A stretch of DNA of 64,000 nucleotides from JACVRM01 sp963839815 (lineage in GTDB: Bacteria > Actinomycetota > Thermoleophilia > Gaiellales > Gaiellaceae): positions 1-64,000 of the forward strand of contig CAWIWF010000006.1 in NCBI GenBank assembly GCA_963839815.1, read 5' to 3'. This document shows, piece by piece, positions 25,765 through 34,683 of this stretch. The translations under genes were made by a program, and so were the position numbers. The notes under the pieces are model-generated. The model was not told the origin of the DNA. It did not search any database and worked only from the letters and a program-made list of their open reading frames with translations. Each line of letters opens with the position of its first letter. Position 1 is the stretch's first letter.

Positions 25765-26139
25765 ATGCCTAGGCAGAGCTACTCGGCGGGGGAGGCCGCG
25801 CGCAGGCTCGGAATCAGCCTCGACACGTTGCGACGCTGGGACCGCGAGGGGCGGATCCGCACGACGCGGGACCCGGCGAATCGTCGCCTCGTGCCGGCGG
25901 GCGAGATCAAGCGGCTGCGCGGGGCCGAGCCGGGGCGGGAGCTGTCGGCTCGCAACCGGTTCGCAGGCACGGTGCGGGAGGTGAAGGTCGAGGGCCTCCT
26001 CGCGCAGGTCGAGCTCGAGGCCGGGCCGTTCCGCATCGTGGCCGTGGTCACCCGCGAGGCGGTCGAGGAGCTCGGGCTCGAGCCCGGCATGCCGGCCACG
26101 GCCCTGGTTAAGGCCACGTCCGTCCTGCTCGAGCGGTGA
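25765..26139 (+). CDS. Molybdate-responsive regulator: HTH plus Mop domain
   Basis: 124 residues. Residues 5-52 form a MerR/excisionase-type helix-turn-helix (YSAGEAARRLGISLDTLRRWDREGRI... NRRLVPAGEIKRL). Residues 60-124 form a Mop/TOBE molybdate-binding domain (SARNRFAGTVREVKVEGLLAQVELEAG... VTREAVEELGLEPGMPATALVKATSVLLER). Its stop overlaps the modA GTG (GTGA). It is a compact one-component sensor, simpler than ModE. Probable autoregulator of modABC through the palindrome upstream. Confidence 0.88.
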   Translation: MPRQSYSAGEAARRLGISLDTLRRWDREGRIRTTRDPANRRLVPAGEIKRLRGAEPGRELSARNRFAGTVREVKVEGLLAQVELEAGPFRIVAVVTREAVEELGLEPGMPATALVKATSVLLER

Positions 26140-26870
26140 GGCTCCTCGCCCTCGCAATGGCGGCCGGCGCCCTGGCGAGCTGCGGCGGCGACGGCGACGA
26201 GCGGGTGACCGTGTTCGCCGCCGCCTCGCTCAGCGACGCCTTCGAGGCGCTCGCCGCCGACGCCCGCTTCAACTTCGCCGGCTCGGACGATCTCGCCACG
26301 CAGCTTCGCGAGGGAGCCGACGCTGACGTCTACGCCTCAGCCGACCCCGCACATGCGCGGGCCCTTCACGCCGAGGGCATCGTCGAGCGGCCGCTGCGAC
26401 TTGTCTCGAACCACGTCGTCGTGATCGTCCCAGCCGGAAACCCGGCGAGGATCAGGTCGCTGCTCGACCTCGCGCGGCCCGGGCTCAAGCTCGTGATCGC
26501 CGCGCCCGGCGTCCCCGCCGGCGACTACGCACGGGAGGCACTCGCGCACACCGACGAGGGCCCGGAGGTGCTCGAGAACGTCGTCAGCGAGGAGGACGAC
26601 GTCAAGGGCGTCGTCGGCAAGGTCGCGCTCGGCGAGGCCGACGCCGGCTTCGCGTACCGCACCGACGTGGCGCCGGCCCGCGGCAGGGTCGAGGAGGTCC
26701 GTGCGATCGGCGCGCTGGCGCGGGCGGACTACGCGATCGCGATCGTGCGCGACGGAGACGCTGGGGACGCCGAGGCGTTCCTCGCGCGGGTCTTCGCAGC
26801 GGAAGGGCGCCGTGCGTTCCTCCGGGCGGGATTCGTCACGTCGACGGGCGACGGAGAGCCGCTCTCGTGA
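26136..26870 (+). CDS. modA: Molybdate ABC transporter substrate-binding lipoprotein
   Basis: 244 residues from GTG 26136. A short lipoprotein signal ends in LASC. Ligand-binding features: VTVFAAASLSDAFEALA, FNFAGSDDLATQLREGADADVYASAD, VVIVPAGNPARI and KVALGEADAGFAYRTDVAPA, all typical of ModA. It captures molybdate or tungstate outside the membrane and hands it to ModB. The stop overlaps modB by 4 bases. Confidence 0.92.
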   Translation: MRLLALAMAAGALASCGGDGDERVTVFAAASLSDAFEALAADARFNFAGSDDLATQLREGADADVYASADPAHARALHAEGIVERPLRLVSNHVVVIVPAGNPARIRSLLDLARPGLKLVIAAPGVPAGDYAREALAHTDEGPEVLENVVSEEDDVKGVVGKVALGEADAGFAYRTDVAPARGRVEEVRAIGALARADYAIAIVRDGDAGDAEAFLARVFAAEGRRAFLRAGFVTSTGDGEPLS

Positions 26871-27697
26871 GGCAGCTCTTCCACGTCGCCGCCGCGGCGG
26901 CAGCCGGCCTCGTGGCAGCGTTCCTGCTACTGCCGCTGCTCGCCCTGTTCCTGCGCGTCAGCCCCGGCGACCTGGTCGCGGGCCTCGTGAGCGAGCCGGC
27001 GCGCGACGCGCTGCTCGTCAGCCTGCGGACGAGCGCCGTCGCCCACGTGCTCATCCTCGCGCTCGGGACTCCGGCTGCCTATCTGCTCGCCACTCGCGAG
27101 TTCCGCGGTCGCCGGGCCGTCCTGACGGCCGTCGAGCTGCCGCTCGTGCTGCCCCCGGCCGTGGCGGGGATCGCCCTGCTCTCCGCCTTCGGCCGCAACG
27201 GGCTGCTCGGCGGCTCGCTCGACGCCTTCGGCGTGAGCTTGCCCTTCACCCAGGCCGCTGTCGTGCTTGCGATCGTCTTCGTCGCGAGCCCCTTCTACAT
27301 CCGCCTCGCCGTTGCCGCCTTCGCCGCCGTCGACCGGACGCTGCTCGACGCGGCGCGCACGCTCGGCGCCTCACCAGGGCGCGTGTTCGCGCGGGTGGCC
27401 GTGCCGCTCGCTGCCGGCGGGCTCGGCGCCGGCTCGACGCTCGCCTTCGCGCGCGGGCTGGGCGAGTTCGGCGCCACGATCATCTTCGCGGGCAGCTTCC
27501 CCGGCGAGACCCGGACGACGCCGCTCGCGATCTACGCCGAGCTCGACCGCGACTTCGACGTGGCCGTCGCGCTCGGCGCCCTGCTCGTGCTCGTCAGCGC
27601 CGCCCTGCTGGCGGCGGTCAGCCTGCTCCCTCGATGGACGCGCTCACCCTCCGACTCCACCACGCCCTTCGCACCGTCGCTCTCGACGTCGACCTGA
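26867..27697 (+). CDS. modB: Molybdate ABC transporter permease
   Basis: 276 residues from GTG 26867. Five or six membrane segments, ModB motif LGTPAAYLLATREFRGR, VELPLVLPPAVAGIALLSAFGRNG and the EAA loop AFAAVDRTLLDAARTLGASPGRVFARVAVPLA, then ARGLGEFGATIIFAGSFPGETRT. The last 22 codons overlap the start of modC in another frame, a longer overlap than usual. Confidence 0.92.
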   Translation: MRQLFHVAAAAAAGLVAAFLLLPLLALFLRVSPGDLVAGLVSEPARDALLVSLRTSAVAHVLILALGTPAAYLLATREFRGRRAVLTAVELPLVLPPAVAGIALLSAFGRNGLLGGSLDAFGVSLPFTQAAVVLAIVFVASPFYIRLAVAAFAAVDRTLLDAARTLGASPGRVFARVAVPLAAGGLGAGSTLAFARGLGEFGATIIFAGSFPGETRTTPLAIYAELDRDFDVAVALGALLVLVSAALLAAVSLLPRWTRSPSDSTTPFAPSLSTST

Positions 27698-28686
27698 GCG
27701 CCCGCCGCGAGACGGTGGCGCTCGTCGGACCGTCCGGTGCGGGCAAGACGACGATCCTGCGTGCGATCGCCGGGCTCCTGCGAGCGCACGAAGGGCGGGT
27801 GACGGTGGACGGTGAGACGTGGCTCGACACGAGTGCGGGCGTCGACCTGCCGCCCGAGCGGCGGTCAGTCGGGCTTGTCTTCCAGGAGTACGCGCTCTTT
27901 CCGCACCTGACGGTGGCGCAGAACGTCGCCTTCGGCGCGCGCGGCGACGGCGGGCTCTGGCTCGAGCGCTTCGGGCTCCGACCGCTGGCAAGTGCCCGAC
28001 CTGCCCAACTCTCCGGTGGCGAGCGCCAGCGTGTCGCGCTCGCCCGCGCTCTTGCCCGCGAGCCGGCGGTCCTGCTCCTCGACGAGCCGCTCTCGGCGCT
28101 CGACCCTCACACGCGCGCCGAGGTTCGAGGCGCCCTGCGTGAGCAGCTGCGGTCGGCCGGCCTACCCGCACTCGTGGTCAGCCACGACTTCGCGGACGCT
28201 GCCGCGCTCGCCGACCGCCTCGCCGTCCTCGTCGACGGGCGGATCGTGCAGGAAGGCACCGCGGCCGACGTGGTGGCGGCGCCCGCCAGCGCCTTCGTCG
28301 CCTCGTTCGCGGGCGCAAACGTGCTCCGGGGCCACGCGACCTCGCGGGCCGATGGCCTCACCGAGGTGCGGCTCGACGACGGCGCGCTCGTCGTCTGCGC
28401 GGACGCGGCCCGGGGCGAGGTCTTCGTGGTCGTCTACCCGTGGGACGTCGCGCTCGCCCGCGAGGCGCCGGCCGACTCGATGCAGAACCACCTCCGCGGG
28501 CGCGTGACGAGCGTCGTCCCGGTCGGGAACCGGCTCCGCGCGCGGGTCGGGCCGCTCACCGCCGAGATCACCACGGCCGCCGGCGACCGGCTCCAGGTGC
28601 GCGAAGGCGAGCTGCTGGTCGCGAGCTTCAAGGCGACGGGCGCGCGGCTGCTGCCGCTGAGTGCGGACAGGCCGGTCGCGCCGTAG
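27634..28686 (+). CDS. modC: Molybdate ABC transporter ATP-binding protein
   Basis: 350 residues from ATG 27634. Walker A VGPSGAGKTTILRAI, Q-loop VFQEYALFPHLTVAQNV, signature LSGGERQRVALARAL, Walker B LLLDEPLSALDPHTR and H-loop VVSHDFADAAALADRL. A C-terminal TOBE-type domain of about 110 residues follows (NHLRGRVTSVVPVGNRLRARVGPLTAEIT), usual for ModC. Last gene of the operon. Confidence 0.93.
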   Translation: MDALTLRLHHALRTVALDVDLSARRETVALVGPSGAGKTTILRAIAGLLRAHEGRVTVDGETWLDTSAGVDLPPERRSVGLVFQEYALFPHLTVAQNVAFGARGDGGLWLERFGLRPLASARPAQLSGGERQRVALARALAREPAVLLLDEPLSALDPHTRAEVRGALREQLRSAGLPALVVSHDFADAAALADRLAVLVDGRIVQEGTAADVVAAPASAFVASFAGANVLRGHATSRADGLTEVRLDDGALVVCADAARGEVFVVVYPWDVALAREAPADSMQNHLRGRVTSVVPVGNRLRARVGPLTAEITTAAGDRLQVREGELLVASFKATGARLLPLSADRPVAP

Positions 28687-28814
28687 GCCACCGTGGAGCG
28701 ATCGGCACACATCCGACCCAGAGGACATGGCCGCCACGGACAGCTCGCAGGGACAGTCCCTTCCGGTCGCCCGCGCGCGCCTCGAGGGCCAGGTCCAGCC
28801 GGCGCGCGCCGATA

Positions 28815-28897
28815 GACTCGGGCGACCGGGGTGCCGCAGCGCGCGGCTGAGAACAGACCCGACGAACCTGATCCGGGTAATGCCGGCGAAGGGAGAC
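28815..28897 (+). ncRNA. TPP (thiamine diphosphate) riboswitch
   Basis: The conserved THI-box strings appear in order: GGGGTGC near 28828, GGCTGAGA at 28845-28852, ACCCGACGAACCTGATCC around 28858-28873, then GGGTAATGCCGGCGAAGGGA. The ribosome site of the transporter (GAAGGGAG) is part of the 3' strand, so ligand binding would hide it: translational control of the gene starting at 28904. Confidence 0.93.
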
Positions 28898-28903
28898 GAG
28901 ACG

Positions 28904-30253
28904 GTGGACAACCAGATGCCGAGCTGGGGTATCGAACCCGTCCCGGAGCGCCTACGCGTGCTCGGTCTTCTCGACACGACCCTGCTCTGGTCGAACCTCG
29001 GCGTCTCCCTGCTCGTGCTCGTCGCGGCGGCGTTCCTCGTGCCGGCGCTGTCGCTGCGCGACGCCCTCGTCGCCATCGTCGCCGGCAGCCTGATCGGCAA
29101 CCTCATGCTCGGCGCCGCCGGCGCGATCGGCGCAGACGCCCGCGTCCCATCGATGGTGCTGATGCGAGCCCCGCTCGGCCGCCAGGGGTCGTACGGCCCC
29201 ACCGCCCTCAACATCGCGCAGTGCCTCGGCTGGGCGACGTTCGAGCTGATCGTGATCGGCGCCGCCGCGGCTGCGCTCTCGGACGAGCTGCTCGGGTTCA
29301 GGGGCACGGCGTTCTGGACGATCGTCTTCGGCGCGGTCGCCGGGGCGATGGCGCTGGTCGGCCCGGTCGGCGTCGTGCGCCGCTTCATCCGCAAGTACGC
29401 GATTTGGGTCGTCTTCGCCTCGCTGATCTACCTCAGCTGGTGGGCGCTCGCCGAGGCAGACCTCGGCGCTCTCTGGTCGGCCCCGGGAGAGGGCGGCAGC
29501 TCTGTCTGGCTGGGCATCGACCTGGTCGTTGCGATCACGGTGTCGTGGACACCGCTCGTCGCCGACTACACGCGATTCTCGCGTGACCGCCGCTCCGCGT
29601 TCGCGGGCGTCGGCGCCGGGTACTTCCTGGCCGGCACGTGGATGTTCTCGCTCGGCTGCTTCCTCGTGCTCTCGCGCGGGCTGACCGACGCCGCGGAGGT
29701 GCCGGCAGCCGTCGCGGCCGCCGGGCTCGCCGCCGCGCTCGCGTTGCTCGCCGTCACCGTGGACGAGACCGACGAGGCGTTCGCGAACGTGTACTCGACG
29801 GCGATGTCGATCCGGAACCTGGTGCCGCGGGCCCCCCAGCCGCTGCTCGTCGTGTTCGTCGCTGCGACGGCGACCCTCGGCGCGCTGGCGATCGAGCTGC
29901 GCAACTACGAGGTCTTCCTGCTCCTGCTCGGATCGTTCTTCGTGCCGCTCTTCGGGGTGCTGTTCGCCGACTGGCTGCTCGCCGGCGCGCGCTACCGGGC
30001 TGCAGACGTGCTCCACGGCCCGAGCATTCGCCCGGCGCAGATCGTCGCCTGGCTGACCGGTTTCGCGCTGTACCACTGGCTTCACAATCCACCGCTCGGC
30101 CCGTCGTGGTGGGTGGACGCCGTCGAGGCGATCGGCCAGCCGTCCTGGTCGTACGGGGCGACGCTGCCCAGCTTCGCGGCCGCGTTCGCGTTCGCCGCCG
30201 TAGCGGGTCTGCTCGAACGGCGGATGGCCGGGGCCCGGTTGGGGCTTGGCTGA
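28904..30253 (+). CDS. cytX: NCS1-family transporter, CytX-like (thiamine precursor uptake)
   Basis: 449 residues, about 12 membrane helices, starting at GTG 28904 (ATG 28916 possible). Family features: WGIEPVPERLRVLGLLDTTLLWSNLGVS at the N-terminus, GNLMLGAAGAIGADARVPSMVLMRAPLG, and SWTPLVADYTRFSRDRRSAF, which is typical of purine/cytosine permease-related proteins. Control by a TPP riboswitch supports hydroxymethylpyrimidine as the substrate. Its stop overlaps the next gene by 8 bases. Confidence 0.9.
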   Translation: MDNQMPSWGIEPVPERLRVLGLLDTTLLWSNLGVSLLVLVAAAFLVPALSLRDALVAIVAGSLIGNLMLGAAGAIGADARVPSMVLMRAPLGRQGSYGPTALNIAQCLGWATFELIVIGAAAAALSDELLGFRGTAFWTIVFGAVAGAMALVGPVGVVRRFIRKYAIWVVFASLIYLSWWALAEADLGALWSAPGEGGSSVWLGIDLVVAITVSWTPLVADYTRFSRDRRSAFAGVGAGYFLAGTWMFSLGCFLVLSRGLTDAAEVPAAVAAAGLAAALALLAVTVDETDEAFANVYSTAMSIRNLVPRAPQPLLVVFVAATATLGALAIELRNYEVFLLLLGSFFVPLFGVLFADWLLAGARYRAADVLHGPSIRPAQIVAWLTGFALYHWLHNPPLGPSWWVDAVEAIGQPSWSYGATLPSFAAAFAFAAVAGLLERRMAGARLGLG

Positions 30254-30641
30254 GCTCGAGGTCGGCACCGCCGACGGCGTCTACGTCGTCGACGTCGAGC
30301 TCGAGGAGGTGGCCGGCTTTCGCGAGGGTGAGACCCTGGCGCGGTCGGCAGTGGAGTCGGGCCTTCCGCTCGCGATCGCGGAGGGGCGCTCCGGCTCGAC
30401 GGTCGCCGTCGTCCTCGACCGGCGGCCGCCGCTCGTAGTCTCCCACGACTCCGGCCTGACCTGGCGCGAAGCCGGCGGCGGCCTGCCCTCCGGAGTCGCG
30501 GTCGCAGTCGGGCCCGAGAACCCCGACCTGATCGCCTACGCCGGTCGCAACCGGCTGTACGTGTCCGAGGACGGCGGCCGTTTCTGGCGCGCGCTCGTGC
30601 CGGAGCTCCCGGAGATCATGGCGCTCCGCCTCGTCTCGTAG
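30246..30641 (+). CDS. Small BNR/Asp-box repeat protein
   Basis: 131 residues from TTG 30246, overlapping the end of the transporter gene. Two Asp-box motifs of the form SxDxGxxW are visible (SHDSGLTWREAG and SEDGGRFWRAL), with VEVGTADGVYVVD-like strands before them. These motifs occur in beta-propellers such as sialidases, but here there are only two blades. No signal peptide. Function unknown; co-transcribed with the thiamine-precursor transporter. Confidence 0.6.
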   Translation: MAELEVGTADGVYVVDVELEEVAGFREGETLARSAVESGLPLAIAEGRSGSTVAVVLDRRPPLVVSHDSGLTWREAGGGLPSGVAVAVGPENPDLIAYAGRNRLYVSEDGGRFWRALVPELPEIMALRLVS

Positions 30642-30738
30642 GCGCCTCGTCCCCCGGCTCGCTCGCCTCGATCACCTCGACGATCTCGGCGCCACGGCGA
30701 CCCTTGCAGGGTGCGCAGCCTGAACCTCTCAGCATCGG

Positions 30739-31587
30739 CTACGGAAGGCGGAACTCGCCGCGCGCGACGACCACCGCCGCGCCGCCGACCTCGATCCGCT
30801 CGACCGCGTCCGCCGCCCCGTCGGCCCTGGCGTAGAGCGTCGACGGCCGCCCGACCTCGGCGCCCTGGGCGATCTCGATCTCGGTCCCGAACGCCACGAG
30901 GCCGTGACGGCTCACGTGCAACGCGAGCGGGCCTGCCGCCGAGCCCGTCGCCGGGTCCTCGGCGATCCCCGAACCCGGCGCGAACATGCGCGTCTTCCAG
31001 CGCCGCTCCGAGCCGGCGATGCAGTTGACGCCGGCGTCCTCGAGGCTCTTCAAGTAGCCGAAGTCGGGCTCCAGCGCAGCCACGTCCTCCGGCGACGCCA
31101 GCGTCACGAACACGTGGGGGAAACCGTTGTCGTACACCTCCACCGGAAGCAGCGACCGCTCGACGCCGAGCGCGTCCAGCAGCGCCGGCTCGTCGCCCGC
31201 GAAGGGGGTCACCGCCGGCAGCGGCTGGGCCATGCGGCCGAAGGTGATGCGAGCGCCGTCCCGCTCGAGCCTGACCGGGATCACGCCGGCGCCGGTCTCG
31301 AGCCGCAGCTCCTCGAGCTGCAGCGGGCCGGCGAGCACGAAGGCGGTGCCGAGCACCGGATGCCCGGCGAACGGCACCTCCTGGACAGGCGTGAAGATGC
31401 GGATGCGGACGTGGCCCTGGGCTGCTGCCGGATAGACGAAGACCGTCTCCGAGAAGCTGATCTCCCGCGTCAGCGGCAGCAGCAGCTCCTCGGGGATGTC
31501 GCGAGCGTCCGTGAAGACGGCGAGCTGGTTGCCCGCGAGCGGGCGATCGGTGAAGACGTCGGCGACGACGTAGCGGAACGTGCCCAC
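30739..31587 (-). CDS. PhzF-family isomerase-like protein
   Basis: 282 residues from GTG 31587. Two pseudo-symmetric hot-dog-like halves as in diaminopimelate epimerase/PhzF. Signature segments: VFTDRPLAGNQLAVF, ISFSETVFV (catalytic Glu), VPFAGHPVLGTAFVL, and AEDPATGSAAGPLALHV. The natural substrate is unknown for most family members. It stands alone between a rightward and a leftward gene. Confidence 0.87.
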   Translation of the reverse strand: MGTFRYVVADVFTDRPLAGNQLAVFTDARDIPEELLLPLTREISFSETVFVYPAAAQGHVRIRIFTPVQEVPFAGHPVLGTAFVLAGPLQLEELRLETGAGVIPVRLERDGARITFGRMAQPLPAVTPFAGDEPALLDALGVERSLLPVEVYDNGFPHVFVTLASPEDVAALEPDFGYLKSLEDAGVNCIAGSERRWKTRMFAPGSGIAEDPATGSAAGPLALHVSRHGLVAFGTEIEIAQGAEVGRPSTLYARADGAADAVERIEVGGAAVVVARGEFRLP

Positions 31588-31656
31588 GCCGCCGAGCCTA
31601 CCGCCGAGCCGGTCGAGCCCTTGCCCGAGCAGGCCCGGCCGGCTCGGTGACGGCGC

Positions 31657-32292
31657 CTAGCGGCCGCCGGCCGAGACCGCCTTGCCGCTCGCGATCTGCG
31701 GGACGCGCACGCTGAAGCGGCCGAGCGCACCGCCCAGGGTCAGGATCAGGAAGCCGACTCCCGTCAGCAGGAGCGCCACACCCATGACGATCGAGAACAC
31801 GGCCACGCGCTCGGCGAAGAACGACGTATTCAGCGCCGTCGAGAGCGCCGTCTCCGTCACCCACAGGTTGCGCGCCGGATTGGAGACGGGCTGGCCAGTC
31901 TTCGCGTCCTTGGCGGCGGCGGCCTCGTCACTCGTGTCCTTGCCGTCCGGCGTCAGGAACCGGCCGAGCTCGGCGTAGGTGCGCCCCTGGGTCGACTCGA
32001 GCGTGTGCACCCGCATGTAGTCGGCGAAGCACTTCGCCTCGGCACCTGTCGATACCGCCGTACCGGCCACGCTGCAGGACGGGATGTCCACCTGGCCGGT
32101 GAGCCCCGCCTCCGCAACCGCCGCTCGCGTCATGGCGGGCGTCATGTCGCCGGAGCCGACGATGTTCTCGCGCTTGATGGCGTCTCGGACGTCTGCCCGG
32201 CCAATCGTGCCGATGACAATGGCGCCGACGCCGAAGGCGACGAGCATGATGCTCGCGGCCACACCGCCCCAGCGGAAGATGTTCTTGCTCAT
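31657..32292 (-). CDS. Two-helix membrane protein of unknown function
   Basis: 211 residues. The ATG at 32292 follows GGAGGAG. One membrane helix lies near the N-terminus (VAASIMLVAFGVGAIVIGTI) and another near the C-terminus (VAVFSIVMGVALLLTGVGFLILTLGG), with about 130 residues between them facing outside. The outer part has two cysteines (PSCSVAG, KCFADYM) that could pair, and a Tyr/Leu-rich segment near GRTYAELGRFLTPDG. I do not recognise the family. Confidence 0.7.
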   Translation of the reverse strand: MSKNIFRWGGVAASIMLVAFGVGAIVIGTIGRADVRDAIKRENIVGSGDMTPAMTRAAVAEAGLTGQVDIPSCSVAGTAVSTGAEAKCFADYMRVHTLESTQGRTYAELGRFLTPDGKDTSDEAAAAKDAKTGQPVSNPARNLWVTETALSTALNTSFFAERVAVFSIVMGVALLLTGVGFLILTLGGALGRFSVRVPQIASGKAVSAGGR

Positions 32293-32529
32293 TGCTCCTC
32301 CTTCGATCCGAGCCTCGCGGCCGGTTGGCTTGCTCTCTCGCCGGAGAGACTCGTCGGCGGCGAGCGCTCTGCCATCCGTGTGCCGCCACATCGATGGGAG
32401 GAGAACTACGGAGAGCGATGTCCAGCCCCGGCCAGCACGCTACGGCCCCGCGCCCGGAGGCCACGCGGCGAGCGTCCGCGGCGGCCGAGGGCACGCCCCC
32501 TGGGGCTGGCACCTATCCTGCGCGCCGCG

Positions 32530-32925
32530 ATGCGCCTCCTGCTCGTCCGCCACGCCGAAGCCGCGCCCGGAGCCCCGGACGAGGGGCGCGAGCTCACCCC
32601 CGCCGGCTTCGAGCGGGCGCGCGAGCTCGGCATGGAGCTCGCCGCCACGGGCCTGCGTCCTGACGCGATCCTCACCAGCCCGCTCGTTCGCGCCCGGCAG
32701 ACCGCGGACGAGCTCGCCCGGTCGCTCGGCGTCGAGGCCGAGGTCGAGGAGCTGCTCGCGCCGGGCGCCCTCACCGGCGACGTTCGCCGGGCGGCGGCCG
32801 GACGCGGCCCGACCGTGCTCGTGGTCGGCCACCAGCCGGACCTCGGCCAGATCGCAGCGGAGCTCGGGGGCACGGAGCCGCGCCTTCAGCCCGGCGCGAT
32901 GGTCGCCGTCGAGCTGCCGGAATGA
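32530..32925 (+). CDS. sixA: SixA-type phosphohistidine phosphatase
   Basis: 131 residues from ATG 32530. Histidine phosphatase superfamily: LLLVRHAEAAPGAP holds the RHG-type catalytic histidine (H8), SPLVRARQTADELA the conserved arginine, and VLVVGHQPDLGQIAAEL the second histidine. Small size without extra domains matches SixA. The stop overlaps the next ATG. Confidence 0.85.
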   Translation: MRLLLVRHAEAAPGAPDEGRELTPAGFERARELGMELAATGLRPDAILTSPLVRARQTADELARSLGVEAEVEELLAPGALTGDVRRAAAGRGPTVLVVGHQPDLGQIAAELGGTEPRLQPGAMVAVELPE

Positions 32926-33779
32926 CCATGCCCGCCGTCGCCGTCGAGGGGCTGCGCAAGGCCTACAACGGGGTCGAAGCCGTCCGCGACGTCAGCTTCT
33001 CGATCGCCGAGGGCGAGGTCTTCGGGCTGCTCGGGCCCAACGGCGCCGGCAAGACCACGACCGTCGAGATTCTCGAGGGTCACCGCCGGCGCGACGCCGG
33101 GAGCGTTTCCGTCCTGGGCGCCGACCCGGCGACCGCGCCTGATCGCTGGCGCGAGCGGCTCGGCATCATGCCGCAGAGCGGCGATCTGTTTCCGAACCTG
33201 ACCGCGCTCGAGCACCTGCGGCTCTTCGCCGGCTACTACAACGCGCCGCGCGACGCGGAGGAGGTGCTGGCGCTCGTCGGGCTCGAGGGGAAGCGGGACT
33301 CGCGCTACCGCACCCTCTCGGGCGGCCAGCGGCGCCGGCTCGACCTCGGCGTCGCGCTCGTCGGCGACCCCGACCTGCTGTTCCTGGACGAGCCGACGAC
33401 CGGCTTCGACCCGGCCGCCCGGCGGAGCGCCTGGGGAACGATCAGCGCGCTCCGCGATCTGGGCAAGACGATCCTGCTGACCACGCACTACATCGAGGAG
33501 GCGCACCGGCTCGCCGATCGGGTCGCCGTCCTGCGCGACGGCGTCATCGTCGCGGCGGGGACGCCGGCGGAGCTGATCGGCGCCGCTCCGCTCACCGAGG
33601 TGAGCTACCGCCGGAACGGCGAGCCTGTCGTCGTGCGCACGGAGGATCCGACCCGGCTCCTGCACGAGCTGACGACGGAGGCGCTCGCGGCGGGGCGACC
33701 CCTGGAGGCGCTCGAGGTGCGGCGCCCGAGCCTCGAGGAGATCTACCTCTCGCTGACGGGCCCCGAGGGGGTCGAGTGA
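32922..33779 (+). CDS. ABC transporter ATP-binding protein (drug/export type)
   Basis: 285 residues from ATG 32922. Walker A GPNGAGKTTTVEIL, Q-loop IMPQSGDLFPNLTALEHL, signature LSGGQRRRLDLGVAL, Walker B LLFLDEPTTGFDPAAR and H-loop LLTTHYIEEAHRLADR. The C-terminal extension ends RRPSLEEIYLSLTG, usual in DrrA/NatA-type exporters. GTGA overlap with the permease gene. Confidence 0.92.
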   Translation: MTMPAVAVEGLRKAYNGVEAVRDVSFSIAEGEVFGLLGPNGAGKTTTVEILEGHRRRDAGSVSVLGADPATAPDRWRERLGIMPQSGDLFPNLTALEHLRLFAGYYNAPRDAEEVLALVGLEGKRDSRYRTLSGGQRRRLDLGVALVGDPDLLFLDEPTTGFDPAARRSAWGTISALRDLGKTILLTTHYIEEAHRLADRVAVLRDGVIVAAGTPAELIGAAPLTEVSYRRNGEPVVVRTEDPTRLLHELTTEALAAGRPLEALEVRRPSLEEIYLSLTGPEGVE

Positions 33780-34525
33780 AGTTCTTCGTCCATCAGCTCC
33801 GCGTCGAGCAGCTCCTGTTCTGGCGCAGCCGCGAGCTCGCCTTCTTCACGTTCGTGCTGCCCGTCCTCTTCCTGGTGCTGCTCGGCTCGGCCTACGGCGA
33901 CGAGGAGGTCGACGGCGTCCGCGGCTACAACTTCCTCCTCGCCGGGATGCTCGGGTACGGGGTCGCGTCGACGACGTTCGCGGGGCTCGCCATCCTCCTC
34001 GTGCTCCGCCGGGAGGCAGGGACGCTGAAGCGGCTGCGGTCGACGCCGCTCCCAGGCTCGACCTACCTGGCCGGGCTCTTCACCTCGATCGTCCTCGTGT
34101 ACCTGCTCGAGGCAGTGCTGCTCATCGGCCTGGCGCGCCTCTTCTTCGACGTCGGGGTCCCGGACCGGCTCGTGTCGGTCGGGCTCGCGCTGGTGCTCGG
34201 CGCCGTGGCGTTCACGGCGCTCGGCGTGGGCGTCTCGACCCTGGTCCGGAGCTCCGAGGGAGCGTCGGCCGTGATCAACGCCGTCTACCTGCCGGCCACG
34301 TTCGTCTCCGGCGCGTTCTTCTCGGCCGACTCGTTCCCCGAGGTGCTGCGCTGGCTGGCGGAGGTGCTGCCGCTCTCGCACTTCATCGTGCTGGTGCGGG
34401 ACATCACGCTCGAGGGCGTCCACGTCTGGGAGCGGCCGGCGGACGTGGCCGTGGTGGCGGCCTGGGGCGTCGTAGGCGCAATCGCCGCAGCGCGAGGCTT
34501 CCGCTGGGAGCCGCGCGAGCGCTGA
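33776..34525 (+). CDS. ABC-2 type permease
   Basis: 249 residues from GTG 33776, six membrane helices. It opens with FFVHQLRVEQLLFWRSRELAFFTFVLPVLFLVLLG, the ABC-2 N-terminal pattern, and contains VINAVYLPATFVSGAFFSADSFPEVLRWLAEVLPLSHFI, the conserved ABC-2 signature near the C-terminus. It works with the preceding ATPase as a two-gene exporter. Substrate unknown. Confidence 0.9.
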   Translation: MKFFVHQLRVEQLLFWRSRELAFFTFVLPVLFLVLLGSAYGDEEVDGVRGYNFLLAGMLGYGVASTTFAGLAILLVLRREAGTLKRLRSTPLPGSTYLAGLFTSIVLVYLLEAVLLIGLARLFFDVGVPDRLVSVGLALVLGAVAFTALGVGVSTLVRSSEGASAVINAVYLPATFVSGAFFSADSFPEVLRWLAEVLPLSHFIVLVRDITLEGVHVWERPADVAVVAAWGVVGAIAAARGFRWEPRER

Positions 34526-34537
34526 CGGACCGACGTC

Positions 34538-34619
34538 GTGGCTGACAGCCACAGACGCACTTCACCTCGCGTAGCCGCATGGTTGAGCCGGTTGTGCCGA
34601 CTTTGTGGCTGACAGCCAC
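34538..34619. repeat. Two copies of palindrome GTGGCTGACAGCCAC
   Basis: Identical 15-base palindromes lie at 34538-34552 and 34605-34619, start to start 67 bases, each preceded by CCGAC or CGAC and followed by an A. The second is a 17-base perfect hairpin including flanking T and A. They fill the space between the exporter and the next gene. They could be transcription end hairpins, a binding site pair, or a dispersed palindromic repeat. Confidence 0.6.
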
Positions 34620-34653
34620 AAGCACCTGAGCAGGCACGGCGAGGCGGCACCCG

Positions 34654-34678
34654 GTTAGACGGGGTGGTGTCCGGGTAC
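34654..34678 (+). promoter_or_regulatory. Candidate SigB/SigF-type promoter
   Basis: GTTA at 34654-34657, 15 bases, then GGGTAC at 34673-34678. This matches the general-stress sigma factor pattern known in actinobacteria (GTTT-N15-GGGTAT/C) except for one base. The expected start of transcription is within a few bases of the GTG codons at 34684/34690, so the message may have almost no leader. Confidence 0.45.
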
Positions 34679-34683
34679 AGAGG

